The position numbers and the translations under genes were made by a program. Of a DNA stretch of 64,000 nt, positions 17,036-25,642 are shown piece after piece. Within the stretch, counting starts at the first letter, position 1. Each line of letters opens with the position of its first letter. The DNA is from Ruania alba (lineage in GTDB: Bacteria; Actinomycetota; Actinomycetes; Actinomycetales; Beutenbergiaceae), in NCBI RefSeq assembly GCF_900105765.1, contig NZ_FNTX01000002.1, forward strand, positions 1,860,001 to 1,924,000. Direction: 5' to 3'. The notes below the pieces were generated by a model, which saw nothing but the letters and a program-made list of their open reading frames with translations, did not search any database and was not told where the DNA came from.

Positions 17036-17881
17036 GTGACTGACACCAAGACACCCTCCCTGTCCCTCAACGACGGCACCACGATCCCGCAGCTCGGCTT
17101 CGGGGTGTGGCAGGTCCCGGACGACCAGGCCCAGGTCGCCACCGAGGAAGCCCTCCGTGTGGGGTACCGCCTCATCGACACCGCTGCCATCTACGGCAAC
17201 GAGGCCGGCGTCGGCCGCGCCATCGCGGCCTCCGACGTGAACCGCGACGAGATGTACATCACCACCAAGCTGTGGAACGGCGAGCAGGGCTATGACTCGA
17301 CCCTGCGCGCCTTCGACGTCTCGATGGACAAGCTCGGCCTGGACGTGCTCGACCTGTACCTCATCCACTGGCCGTGCCCGAAGGCCGACAAGTTCACCGA
17401 CACCTGGAAGGCGTTCGTCGAGCTGAAGAAGTCCGGCCGGGTGCGTTCCATCGGTGTGTCGAACTTCCACGCCCCGCACCTGGACAAGATCATCGACGCC
17501 ACCGGCGAGGTCCCGGTGCTCAACCAGGTGGAGCTGCACCCCTACTTCCAGCAGGGTGCGCTGCGCGAGGTGAACGCCTCCCACCAGATCGCCACCGAGG
17601 CGTGGTCGCCGCTCGGCTCCGGCCATGGTCTCCTCGAGGACGCGACCCTCACCGCGATTGCCGCCACGCACGGGGTGACCCCTGCGCAGGTGGTACTCGC
17701 CTGGCACCTGCAGGTGGGCAACGTGGTCATCCCGAAGTCCGTGACGCCGTCGCGCATCGCGGAGAACTTCGCGGCGACGTCGGTCACCCTGTCCGAGGAC
17801 GAGATGACCAAGATCGCGGGCCTGGACGCCGGTACCCGCTACGGCGGCGACCCGGACGTCGCGAACTACGGCCTCGACTGA
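17036..17881 (+). CDS. Aldo/keto reductase, 2,5-diketo-D-gluconate reductase type
   Basis: This is a 281-residue NADPH-dependent (alpha/beta)8 reductase of the AKR5/DkgA type. The catalytic tetrad is visible: Asp and Tyr in RLIDTAAIYGNEAGVGRA, Lys in YITTKLWNGEQG and His in LYLIHWPCPKADKF. The C-terminal cofactor loop is VVIPKSVTPSRIAENF. The GTG at 17036 lacks a good ribosome-binding site, and TTAACG lies about ten bases upstream, so the mRNA may be leaderless. It probably reduces short aldehydes, ketones or sugar-derived carbonyls. It stands alone, convergent with the MFS gene across a long hairpin. Confidence 0.93.
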   Translation: MTDTKTPSLSLNDGTTIPQLGFGVWQVPDDQAQVATEEALRVGYRLIDTAAIYGNEAGVGRAIAASDVNRDEMYITTKLWNGEQGYDSTLRAFDVSMDKLGLDVLDLYLIHWPCPKADKFTDTWKAFVELKKSGRVRSIGVSNFHAPHLDKIIDATGEVPVLNQVELHPYFQQGALREVNASHQIATEAWSPLGSGHGLLEDATLTAIAATHGVTPAQVVLAWHLQVGNVVIPKSVTPSRIAENFAATSVTLSEDEMTKIAGLDAGTRYGGDPDVANYGLD

Positions 17882-17976
17882 CAGAACCACGTTCGAACGG
17901 CGCCGTCGCAGCCCAGGCTGCGGCGGCGCCGTCGTGTGTGGCGCCCTGCCGACGCCCCGCCGACGACCGCCGCCTA

Positions 17977-18042
17977 CCCACCGGGGGTGAAGTTGACGTC
18001 GATTATCGGCGCGTAACCGACGTCAACTTCACCCCCGGTGGG
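17977..18042. terminator. Long perfect hairpin between convergent genes
   Basis: Two perfect 25-base arms (17977-18001 and 18018-18042) flank a 16-base loop. The arm begins CCCACCGGGGG and ends at GACGTCG. It lies between the ends of the aldo/keto reductase and MFS genes, so it can act as a bidirectional terminator. There is no T-run, and the length and perfection are far beyond an ordinary terminator, so a palindromic repeat element is an alternative. Confidence 0.7.
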
Positions 18043-18070
18043 CTGGTGGGCGGTGGTTTGGTGGGCGGGA

Positions 18071-19321
18071 TCAGGCCCGGGGCGTGCGGGACCCGGTCAG
18101 CAGCACCCCGAGCACGGTCATGATCACCAGGGCACCGGCCACGATCGCGACCGGCACCTGCCAGCCGCCGGTGAGGGTGTGCACGCCGCCGACCATCGTG
18201 GGTGCCACGGCTGCGAGCGAGTACCCCACCGACTGCACCGTGGCCGATGCCTTCCGCGCCCGGTGCACCGAGGCGAACCGCCGCGAGATCAGGGTGAACA
18301 CGAGCACGAAGTTCGCCCCCTGCGCCGCTCCAGCCAGGCTCACCCCCACCATCCACACCCCCGGAGCCACTAGCAGGGCCAGCGGAAGGCTCAACCATCC
18401 GCACGCGATCGCGATGAAGCTGGGCCGCAACCCGGCGTACCGGATGCCCACTGACGCTCCCAGGCTGCCGAGCACCGCGAACCCCTGGAAGAGCGACGCC
18501 GCCGCACCCGAGGCGCTCACCGGCACCTCCGCCAGGTCGGCGAGGATGAGCGGCAACCACGCGGTGAGCCCGTAGTAGCTCGAGGCCTGCATCCCGAACA
18601 TCACGCACAGGGCCCAGGTGTACTTCTCCCGCAGCACACTGCGCCCCCCGACGGCGTCCCGCACCTCTCCCGATCCGGCGGCCCTGGCGGGCCGGGAGCC
18701 CTCCTGGGGGAGAGGGTGGCCGCGCCGGCCACCCTCGGTCGGCACGGCCAGCCACCACCACGCCACCGCCAGCACTCCCAGCACCGCCCAGGAGGCCAAC
18801 GCCCACCGCCAGCCGATGAGGTGGGCGAGTGGCGCCGTCAGGGCAGTGGAGACCATCGTGCCGGTATTGATGACGGCGGTATAGATCCCGGTCACGGTGC
18901 TCACCCGGGTCGGGAACGTGCGCTGGGTGATCATCGGCACGGCGACGTTCGCCGTGGTGATGCCCAACCCGATCAGTACCGTTCCAGCGAACGCACCTGC
19001 GACGGCGAGCCCACCCAGGTCCACCGACCGCAAGCAGGTGCCCGCGAGCACCAGGAGCAGCGCCAGCAGCACACCTGAACGCAACGAGATCCTGCCGAGC
19101 AGGGCTGCCGCGGCCGGCGTGGTCAGGGCGAAGCACAGCACCGGGATACCCGTGAGCAACCCGGCGGTCGCGGCGGTGAGCTGCAGCTCGACAGACACCT
19201 CCGAGACCACCGGGGGCAACGCCGTCAGCGGCGTGCGCAGGTTCAACGCGGCGACCAGGATCGCCATGAGCAGCACCCCGTTGCCACCGAGAGCGCGCGT
19301 CAGAGCCCGCGTCGGACCCAT
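18071..19321 (-). CDS. MFS transporter, CynX/NimT-like
   Basis: This protein of 416 residues has about 12 hydrophobic helices. ILVAALNLRTPLTALPPVV at the N-terminus and GLGITTANVAVPMITQRTFP in the middle match the cyanate/2-nitroimidazole (CynX/NimT) transporter family. The ATG at 19321 overlaps the PMT stop codon by one base (TGATG), so the pair is translationally coupled. A run rich in glycine, arginine and proline forms the central cytoplasmic loop. The substrate is unknown. Confidence 0.88.
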   Translation of the reverse strand: MGPTRALTRALGGNGVLLMAILVAALNLRTPLTALPPVVSEVSVELQLTAATAGLLTGIPVLCFALTTPAAAALLGRISLRSGVLLALLLVLAGTCLRSVDLGGLAVAGAFAGTVLIGLGITTANVAVPMITQRTFPTRVSTVTGIYTAVINTGTMVSTALTAPLAHLIGWRWALASWAVLGVLAVAWWWLAVPTEGGRRGHPLPQEGSRPARAAGSGEVRDAVGGRSVLREKYTWALCVMFGMQASSYYGLTAWLPLILADLAEVPVSASGAAASLFQGFAVLGSLGASVGIRYAGLRPSFIAIACGWLSLPLALLVAPGVWMVGVSLAGAAQGANFVLVFTLISRRFASVHRARKASATVQSVGYSLAAVAPTMVGGVHTLTGGWQVPVAIVAGALVIMTVLGVLLTGSRTPRA

Positions 19322-21036
19322 CAGACCCAGCTCGGCAGCAGCATGTGCAGCCGCCAGAACCAGTACGGCACCCACTGGTTGGACCACACCGGCCAGTAGA
19401 ACGCCCCCACTAGTACGGCCAGGATCACCAGGGCAGCCGCCGTCCAGATCCCCGGCCGGCGTTCCTGCAGCGTCAGGTGCCGGGAGCCGAGCAGCGTGCC
19501 GATCGCGAACGTCAAGCACATCGCGACGAAGGGGGCCAACGCCACGGTGTAGAAGGTGAAGATCGTGCGGTGCGCGTAGGCGAACCACGGCAGGTAGGTG
19601 GCTGCGTACCCGATGAGGATCGCCCAGGCGCGCCAGTCACCACGCCGCAACGCCGCCCACAGCACCAGCAGCAGCGCCAGGGCGGCGCCCCACCACAGGA
19701 CAGGGTTGCCTACCGAGGTGATCGCCCCGACGCATCGCTCGGCACCGCACAAGTCCAGCGAGGTCGAGTCCTCGACGTCGCGCCAGGCGAAGGACGTGGG
19801 CCGGAGCTGGATGAGCCACCCGGCCGGGTGGGACATGTACGTGTGCTCAGACGTGAGTCCGTTGTGAAAGTCCCACATCTTCAGGTGATACTCCCACCAG
19901 GAGTTCAGCCAGTCCGGCATCCAGGTGCGCGCGGGCACCTCCGCGGTGGCGTTCACCTCGGCGGCCCACTGCCGGTTGTACGAGTGCGGGCTGAGCCACC
20001 ACGGCAGCCAGGTGAGCATGTACACCGCGGCCGCAGTGGGTACCAGGGTGACGAAGGCAGGGAGGCCGTCCCGCAAGGTTCCGCCCCCGACCCACAGTGG
20101 TACGCCGGCGCTGCGGCGGGCGGTCACCGACCAGGCCACCACGGCGATCCCGAGCACAGCGACCGCATAGATCCCGGACCACTTGACGCCGCACGCGAGG
20201 CCCAGGCACACGGCGGCCACCAGCAGCCACCAGCGCATCCCCACCCGCGGCCCCCACGGGTCCCGGTACCGCCCGTGGGTGGCTAGCTCGGTGGCCGCAA
20301 GCCGGGCCAGTCGTCGCCGGTACTGCTCCCGATCCAGCAGCACCGCACCGAACGCAGCGAGCACCCAGAACTGCAGGAAGATGTCCAGGATGGAGATCCG
20401 GGACATGGTGATGTGCACCCCGTCCACGGCCAGCAGCAGCGCCGCCGTGCAGCCGAGCAGGCTGGAGGAGAACAGACGACGCGCGATCCTCGCCAGCAGC
20501 AGCACCGACAGGGTGCCGATCACGGCCGCGCTGATCCGCCAGCCCCACGGGGTCTCCGGACCGAGCAGGCGCATCCCGACGGCGATCATCCACTTGCCCA
20601 CTCCGGGATGCACCACGTAGTCGGCACTGTCCTGGAGGTCCGAGAAGTCTCCGGCAGCGAAGTTCTCGTTCGGTTCCTCGTTCCAATCGCCCTCGTAGCC
20701 GAGGGTGAGCAGTGAGTACGCCTGCTTGACGTAGTAGGTCTCGTCGAAGACCAGCCGACCGGGGCGCTCCAGGTGCACCAGGCGCAGCACCCCGGCGATG
20801 GCGGTCACCAGCAGGGCGCCGACCCAACCCCACAGGCGCGAGCCTGCGACCGGGGAGAGCATCCGGTCGATGAGAGACTGCTCGATCTCGGCGGCTGAAC
20901 GCCCTGCGACGTCGACCTCGCGCGGGTGCCACCAGCGGGGGCGGGTGGCGGTCTCGGGTTCGTTGGCCCCGGTGGAGCCCGATACGTCCTGTGGGGGTGC
21001 GTCCGGCGCAGCATCAGGTGCGCGCTCGGGACTCAC
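19321..21036 (-). CDS. Protein O-mannosyltransferase (PMT, GT39)
   Basis: This membrane glycosyltransferase of 571 residues moves mannose from polyprenyl-phosphate-mannose to secreted proteins. The catalytic acidic pair lies in GRLVFDETYYVKQAYSLL near residue 97. Multiple transmembrane helices follow, with the C-terminal pattern FTFYTVALAPFVAMCLTFAI typical of the actinobacterial enzyme. The start is GTG. In many actinobacteria the gene is divergent from rsmI. Here the two are still divergent, but about 3.5 kb of accessory genes separate them. Confidence 0.93.
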   Translation of the reverse strand: MSPERAPDAAPDAPPQDVSGSTGANEPETATRPRWWHPREVDVAGRSAAEIEQSLIDRMLSPVAGSRLWGWVGALLVTAIAGVLRLVHLERPGRLVFDETYYVKQAYSLLTLGYEGDWNEEPNENFAAGDFSDLQDSADYVVHPGVGKWMIAVGMRLLGPETPWGWRISAAVIGTLSVLLLARIARRLFSSSLLGCTAALLLAVDGVHITMSRISILDIFLQFWVLAAFGAVLLDREQYRRRLARLAATELATHGRYRDPWGPRVGMRWWLLVAAVCLGLACGVKWSGIYAVAVLGIAVVAWSVTARRSAGVPLWVGGGTLRDGLPAFVTLVPTAAAVYMLTWLPWWLSPHSYNRQWAAEVNATAEVPARTWMPDWLNSWWEYHLKMWDFHNGLTSEHTYMSHPAGWLIQLRPTSFAWRDVEDSTSLDLCGAERCVGAITSVGNPVLWWGAALALLLVLWAALRRGDWRAWAILIGYAATYLPWFAYAHRTIFTFYTVALAPFVAMCLTFAIGTLLGSRHLTLQERRPGIWTAAALVILAVLVGAFYWPVWSNQWVPYWFWRLHMLLPSWV

Positions 21037-21094
21037 CTACCCGAGTCTAGGTGGTTCGGTGGTCGAGACCGTGGGGGTGGTGGACCGCATCGGA

Positions 21095-21505
21095 TCACAT
21101 CTGGTGCGTGCGGAACGGGTTGACGATCTCGACGCCGCGGATCGTCGCACCGGTGCTGAGGTCTTCGGTCCAGAGCTCGCGGGCATTGGCCGACGCGGCG
21201 CTCTCCACGATTCAGGCATCGAAGATGGACAATGAGTGTTCGGTGGCAGTGTGTGCGGCTCGTGCGACCTGTACTTCGTCCATGGAGACGACGGGGTAGT
21301 TCATCGATTCGATCACCCGGGCGGCGTCGAGACGGGAGACGCGCAACTTGCGTGTCAGGACAGCATGCAACTCGATGAGGACCTGCATACTGACGTATGC
21401 GGGCACGGACAGGTCCAGTAGGAGTTCACGTGCTGTGGCCTGCTTGCCTACCTCATCGTCGTCAAAGAGGTAGGCGAGAATGTTCGTGTCGAGGAAGACG
21501 CTCAT
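21095..21505 (-). pseudogene. VapC-type PIN-domain toxin with an in-frame stop
   Basis: The N-terminal PIN motif FLDTNILAYLFDDDEVGKQ and the conserved VSMQVLIELHAVLTRKL are intact. Translation stops at a TGA (21212-21214) right after LSIFDA. The same frame then continues with IVESAASANARELWTEDLST and GVEIVNPF, the normal C-terminal PIN sequence, to a stop at 21095. Read through, the protein has about 136 residues, the usual VapC length. The stop replaces the position that is normally the Met of the WDAMIV motif and removes the last acidic cluster, so the nuclease is probably inactive. It overlaps its antitoxin by 4 bp. Confidence 0.85.
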
Positions 21506-21774
21506 CGAGCGCGGTAGCGGTCGATGCGTTCGGCATACAGGTCTTCACGACTGAACCGCCTTCCCGCGGAGCGGCCACCGATCGACCGCGCGACGTCGAT
21601 CAGCTTCGCAGTCGCTTCCCGCTGGCGGGCGATCGCATCGTCGGCATCGGCGTATCTGCGCAACTCCGACGCCAGGAAGGCGTTGACGGACTCGCCGCGT
21701 TCGATCGCTCGGATCCTCGCGCGCTTGAGTGTGTCCGCGTCAACGGTGATGGTGACACGAGAGCCGTGTAGCAC
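21502..21774 (-). CDS. VapB-type ribbon-helix-helix antitoxin
   Basis: This protein of 90 residues starts with the ribbon strand RVTITVDADTLKRARIRAIE and helices GESVNAFLASELRRYA, a ribbon-helix-helix DNA-binding fold. A charged C-terminal tail (FSREDLYAERIDRYRAR) would wrap the toxin. The GTG start at 21774 has only a weak ribosome site. The stop overlaps the start of the PIN toxin (ATGA), the classic antitoxin-first order. With the toxin broken, it may persist as a solitary repressor. Confidence 0.82.
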   Translation of the reverse strand: MLHGSRVTITVDADTLKRARIRAIERGESVNAFLASELRRYADADDAIARQREATAKLIDVARSIGGRSAGRRFSREDLYAERIDRYRAR

Positions 21775-21813
21775 GAGGTCTGCCCGGGCTCGGAGCCCGA
21801 GACCGGCCGGTCG

Positions 21814-22374
21814 TCATCGGAGCACGCGATAGCGCAGGCACACCACCTGGGAGTCGAAGATGCGGGACTCGACGAGATCGAGCCTCACCTGGCGCTGATG
21901 GGGGAAGAACGGGGTGCCACCGCCCGCCAGCACCGGGTGGATCCGGGGCTGGTACTCGTCGATCAGATCCATCGCCGCCGCCTCGTGTGCAAGGGTCGCG
22001 CCACCGATCGCGATATCGCCCGCGCCAGAGTCAGCCCGCAACCGCTCGATCTCCTCCGCTAGACCCGAGCCCAGCCGTGCGTTCCCCTCGACGGACGCGA
22101 GTGTGGTGGAGAAGACCACTTTGGGGATCCGCTTCCACAGCACCGCGAACTCTCGCTCGAGCGGACTCAACGCGGGGTTGTCCTCCGCTGTCTCCCAGTA
22201 GAGCATCGTTTCGTACAGCCGTCGGCCCATCAGATGGGTGCCAACGGCCCTGATCTGGTCGGTGCAGAATGCGAAGACCTCGTCGTCCGGCGCGGACCAG
22301 TCGAAACGGCCGTCGGGTCCAGCGATGTAGCCGTCCAAGGACATGCCCATCGCGTATGTCACGTGGCGCACCAT
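21814..22374 (-). CDS. RibD C-terminal/dihydrofolate-reductase-like protein
   Basis: This protein of 186 residues has the DHFR-like Rossmann fold. The N-terminal AMGMSLDGYIAGPDGRFDW, the middle THLMGRRLYETMLYWE, and GDIAIGGATLAHEAAAMDL (cofactor-binding glycine turn) are the usual signatures of the YyaP/YwjB-like RibD_C family. Members are NADPH-dependent reductases of unclear substrate and are not the housekeeping folA. It is divergent from the Ldh-family gene, with no obvious partner. Confidence 0.9.
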   Translation of the reverse strand: MVRHVTYAMGMSLDGYIAGPDGRFDWSAPDDEVFAFCTDQIRAVGTHLMGRRLYETMLYWETAEDNPALSPLEREFAVLWKRIPKVVFSTTLASVEGNARLGSGLAEEIERLRADSGAGDIAIGGATLAHEAAAMDLIDEYQPRIHPVLAGGGTPFFPHQRQVRLDLVESRIFDSQVVCLRYRVLR

Positions 22375-22472
22375 GGCCTCCTCATCGAGTGCTCACCTGG
22401 ATCATCTCGCAGCGGGCACCGAGGGGCCATGCGGGAGTTCCTGCGTGCAGCCGACGGATACCCTGGGACGAC

Positions 22473-23477
22473 ATGTCTGATGGATCGAATGCCGTCCTGC
22501 TGTCGTCGGCCGCGCTGGAGCGGGCGTGCGCTGCCGCTGTGCGGGGCGTCGGTGGGTCCGAGGAGACCGCCGCGGCCCTGGCGGCCGCCAGCGTGCAGGC
22601 CGAGCAGCGAGGAAAGCCCGCCGTCGGAGCCGCGCACCTGCTCGACTACCTGGACGCCCTCCGGTCCGGACGCCTCAACGGCGCGCCGGCCCCGACGATG
22701 GTGCACAGCCGAGCGGCGGCGATCTCAGTGGAGGCCGACGCCGGCGCGGCTCAGGTGGTGTTCGACCGGGCTCGGCCCGCGTTGATCGACAGCGCCGAGC
22801 GATGCGGTGTGGCCGTCCTCAGCATCCGCAACTCCTTCAGCGCCGGCGAGCTCGCGCACTACACCACGCAGGTCGCAGACCACGGGCTCATCGCGCTGGC
22901 GTGCGCGAACTCGCCCGCCCTGATGGCCGCCTACGGTGCCCGCACCGCCGTCACTGGTACCAACCCGTTGTCGTTCGCGCTGCCGCACTCGCACGGTCCG
23001 CGTGTGTTCGACCAGGCGGCCAGCGAGACTGCCTGGGTGTCGGTGCGCGACGCCGCAGCTCGCGGTGAGTCGATCCCCGAAGGCTGGGCACTGGGTCCCG
23101 ACGGTGAGCCCACGACCGACGCCGCGGCAGGGATCGATGGAGCGCTCCTGCCGTTCGGCGGCGTGAAGGGCGCCAACATCGCCATGATGGTCGAGATGCT
23201 GGCTACGCTGGCCGGCGGCTCGTTCTCCCTCGACGCCGGACCCTTCGACTCGGGTGTACAGCCACCGCAGTTGGGACTGTTCGTCGCGGCCATCGATCCG
23301 GCCGCGTTCGATCCGGGCTTCGCTGAACGCGCCGAGGCTCACCACCGCCGACTCACCGAGCAGCACGGCGTCGACTTCGGCCGCCGTAAGAGCTCGCCCG
23401 CCGAGATCGCGATCCCGCACGACGTGCACGAGGCACTGCTGGCCGCGGCCCGGCCACCCGAACGGAGCAAGCAATGA
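22473..23477 (+). CDS. Ldh-family NAD(P)H-dependent oxidoreductase, probable Delta1-pyrroline-2-carboxylate reductase
   Basis: This protein of 334 residues is of the malate/L-lactate dehydrogenase (YlbC/DpkA) fold. It includes VAVLSIRNSFSAGELAHYTT (catalytic region), TAVTGTNPLSFALPHS and LLPFGGVKGANIAMMVEML. It overlaps the ProR-family gene by 4 bp (ATGA). Members that reduce Delta1-pyrroline-2-carboxylate or Delta1-piperideine-2-carboxylate are often paired with trans-3-hydroxyproline dehydratase, which makes that substrate. The neighbour therefore supports a hydroxyproline-to-proline pathway (inference); a lactate- or malate-type substrate is not excluded. Confidence 0.85.
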   Translation: MSDGSNAVLLSSAALERACAAAVRGVGGSEETAAALAAASVQAEQRGKPAVGAAHLLDYLDALRSGRLNGAPAPTMVHSRAAAISVEADAGAAQVVFDRARPALIDSAERCGVAVLSIRNSFSAGELAHYTTQVADHGLIALACANSPALMAAYGARTAVTGTNPLSFALPHSHGPRVFDQAASETAWVSVRDAAARGESIPEGWALGPDGEPTTDAAAGIDGALLPFGGVKGANIAMMVEMLATLAGGSFSLDAGPFDSGVQPPQLGLFVAAIDPAAFDPGFAERAEAHHRRLTEQHGVDFGRRKSSPAEIAIPHDVHEALLAAARPPERSKQ

Positions 23478-24472
23478 GAACGAGCCGCGTCATCCAGACG
23501 GTCGAGGCACACACGGAGGGACTGCCCGTGCGTGTCGTCACCGGCGGGGTCGGGACCGTGCCCGGTGCCACGATGGCCGAGCGTCGCGAGTGGTTCATCG
23601 AGAACTCCGACGAGCTGCGCACCTTCCTGATGTGCGAGCCCCGCGGCCACTCCTGGCTCTCCGGCGCGATCCTGCAGCCGCCCACGCGCGCTGATGCCGA
23701 TGCGGGCGTGCTGTTTATCGAGGTCACCGGTGTGCTCCCGATGTGCGGAGCCGGCACCATCGCGGTCGCGACCGTGTTGGTGGAGACGGGCATGGTGGCT
23801 GTGACCGAACCGGTCACCACCGTGCGACTCGATGTCCCGATCGGCCTGATTACCGCTGAGGTTCAGGTCCGAGACGGTCGAGCCGAGTCGGTCACGATCG
23901 TGAATGTGCCCTCGTACGCCCACGCGCTTGACCAGATCATCGACGTCCCCGGGTATGGCCAGCTTTCGTGTGATCTCGCGTTCGGGGGCAACTTCTACGC
24001 GGTCCTCGAGGCTGCCGACCTCGGGATTCCGTTCGAACGGGACCGTGCCGAGACGTTCATCACCGCCGGGCGTGCCGTGATGGCGGCGGTGAACGAGCAG
24101 ATGGAACCCGTGCATCCTGACTCCGGCTATCGCGGGTGTGAGCACGCGGTGTTTCTGGCCCCGGGGTCGGACGGGAAGCACAGCCGCCATGCCCTCATCA
24201 ACGTGCCTGGATGGCTGGACCGCTCACCCGGCGGCACGGGGACGAGTGCGCGGATGGCGCAACTGCACGCACGAGGTCAGCTCGCTCTGGATGAGGACTT
24301 CGTGAACCAGTCCTTCATCGGTACCTCGTTCACCGGGCGCCTCATCGAGCGGGTCGCGGTCGGTGGGCACGACGCCGTGGTTCCGACGATCACCGGTCGC
24401 GCCTGGCTCACTGCGACCGCGCAGTACATGCTCGACCCGACCGACCCGTTCCCGGCCGGTTTCACCGTCTGA
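23474..24472 (+). CDS. Proline racemase-superfamily enzyme, probable trans-3-hydroxy-L-proline dehydratase
   Basis: This protein of 332 residues has the ProR fold. The first catalytic cysteine is kept at residue 91 (VLPMCGAGTIAV), but the usual His two residues later is Ala. At the second catalytic site the normal DRSPC reads DRSPG (Gly253), so the second acid/base cysteine is missing. ProR members with only the first Cys dehydrate trans-3-hydroxy-L-proline instead of racemising. The product Delta1-pyrroline-2-carboxylate would be reduced by the overlapping Ldh-family protein. The Gly at this site is unusual, since dehydratases normally have Thr, so activity needs testing. Confidence 0.83.
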   Translation: MRTSRVIQTVEAHTEGLPVRVVTGGVGTVPGATMAERREWFIENSDELRTFLMCEPRGHSWLSGAILQPPTRADADAGVLFIEVTGVLPMCGAGTIAVATVLVETGMVAVTEPVTTVRLDVPIGLITAEVQVRDGRAESVTIVNVPSYAHALDQIIDVPGYGQLSCDLAFGGNFYAVLEAADLGIPFERDRAETFITAGRAVMAAVNEQMEPVHPDSGYRGCEHAVFLAPGSDGKHSRHALINVPGWLDRSPGGTGTSARMAQLHARGQLALDEDFVNQSFIGTSFTGRLIERVAVGGHDAVVPTITGRAWLTATAQYMLDPTDPFPAGFTV

Positions 24473-24559
24473 CCGACTCAACCGAACACCAATGCCGGGG
24501 CTGGGCCCGACAGCCCGCCCTTGTGCTGGAACCTCGACGGATGCGGCACACTGACAGGC

Positions 24560-25402
24560 GTGCCGACCGACATCCGCCCCGGAACGATCGTGCTCGCCGC
24601 GACCCCGATCGGCGATCCTGACGACGCGTCCCCGCGGTTGCGAAACCTGCTCGCCCGCGCTGACCTCATCGCCGCCGAGGACACCCGGCGGCTGCGGGCG
24701 CTCGCGGTCCGGCTCGAGGTGAGCATCGGTGGCCGGGTGGTCAGCTACCACGAGCACAACGAGGCCGGTCGCGGCGACGACCTGGTCCGTGCCGCCCAGG
24801 ACGGGCAGATCGTGCTGGTGGTGACCGACGCAGGAATGCCCGCCGTCTCCGACCCCGGCTACCGCGTGGTGCGCGCCGCCGCCGAGGCGGGCGTGCCGGT
24901 GACGGCAGCCCCCGGTCCGAGCGCCGTCCTCACCGCGATCGCGCTCTCCGGGCTGCCCAGCGATCGGTTCTGCTTCGAAGGGTTCCTCCCGCGCAAGGCC
25001 GGTGACCGGCGGCGTGCGCTGAGTGCACTGGCCACCGAGCAGCGCACCATGGTGTTCTTTGAGTCCCCGCACCGCATCGAGGCCACCCTGACGGCGATGG
25101 CCGGCGTGTTCGGGGAGGCTCGCCAGGCCGCGGCGTGCCGGGAGCTGACCAAGACCTATGAGGAGGTGTGCCGCGGCCCACTCGCCGAGCTGGTCGAATG
25201 GGCGTCAGGTGAGATGCGAGGGGAGCTCACCGTGGTGGTGGCCGGTGCCGCACCCGTGGTGAGTCGACCGGAAGACTACACCGGCGCCGTCCTGGAACGG
25301 GTGGCGAGCGGAGAGCGACTCAAGGACGCCGCGGCTGCTGTAGCGACCGCCGTCGGGGTGAGTAAACGCGAGCTTTACGAAGCGGCGCTACGGGAGCGAT
25401 GA
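24560..25402 (+). CDS. rsmI: 16S rRNA (cytidine-2'-O)-methyltransferase RsmI
   Basis: This enzyme of 280 residues methylates C1402 of 16S rRNA with S-adenosylmethionine. The tetrapyrrole-methylase-fold signatures are present: TIVLAATPIGDPDDASPRLR at the N-terminus, IAAEDTRRLRAL, SYHEHNEAGRGDDLV, VVTDAGMPAVSDPGYRVVRA, FEGFLPRKAGDRR and VFFESPHRIEATL. The GTG at 24560 is chosen because it begins the conserved N-terminus. It is normally a neighbour of PMT in actinobacteria, and here about 3.5 kb of other genes lie between. Confidence 0.96.
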   Translation: MPTDIRPGTIVLAATPIGDPDDASPRLRNLLARADLIAAEDTRRLRALAVRLEVSIGGRVVSYHEHNEAGRGDDLVRAAQDGQIVLVVTDAGMPAVSDPGYRVVRAAAEAGVPVTAAPGPSAVLTAIALSGLPSDRFCFEGFLPRKAGDRRRALSALATEQRTMVFFESPHRIEATLTAMAGVFGEARQAAACRELTKTYEEVCRGPLAELVEWASGEMRGELTVVVAGAAPVVSRPEDYTGAVLERVASGERLKDAAAAVATAVGVSKRELYEAALRER

Positions 25403-25489
25403 AACCCACCCCGCGGCATCCGGCGCAGCTCTAGCATGTGGCCACCGGGCAGGCCCGCCCGGGTTGTGGACGACCCGGCGGAGGACTCG

Positions 25490-25642
25490 ATGACCGAGCA
25501 GTCCCTCGACGATCCCACGGCGGTGCCCTGGCCAGGGCCAGCCGCGGCACCACCGCCATGGTCGCTTCCGGATCTCACAACAGACCTGGGCCGCGCCCGC
25601 TCCGGGCAGTGGGCCAGCGATGACCTGTGGGCCTTGTCGTGA
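25490..25642 (+). CDS. Small protein, proline/alanine-rich
   Basis: This is a possible 50-residue protein with a well-placed GGAGG about eight bases before the ATG. The sequence is rich in Pro, Ala and Asp/Trp (DDPTAVPWPGPAAAPPPWSL), with no recognised domain. The next small gene starts inside its stop codon (GTGA overlap), which suggests translational coupling. Both may be remnants of a once longer gene. Confidence 0.45.
   Translation: MTEQSLDDPTAVPWPGPAAAPPPWSLPDLTTDLGRARSGQWASDDLWALS

Noticed and set aside
21212-21505. Short intact 97-residue PIN protein
   Set aside because: The same frame continues with the normal PIN C-terminus after the TGA, so the gene is a truncated VapC rather than a short family member.
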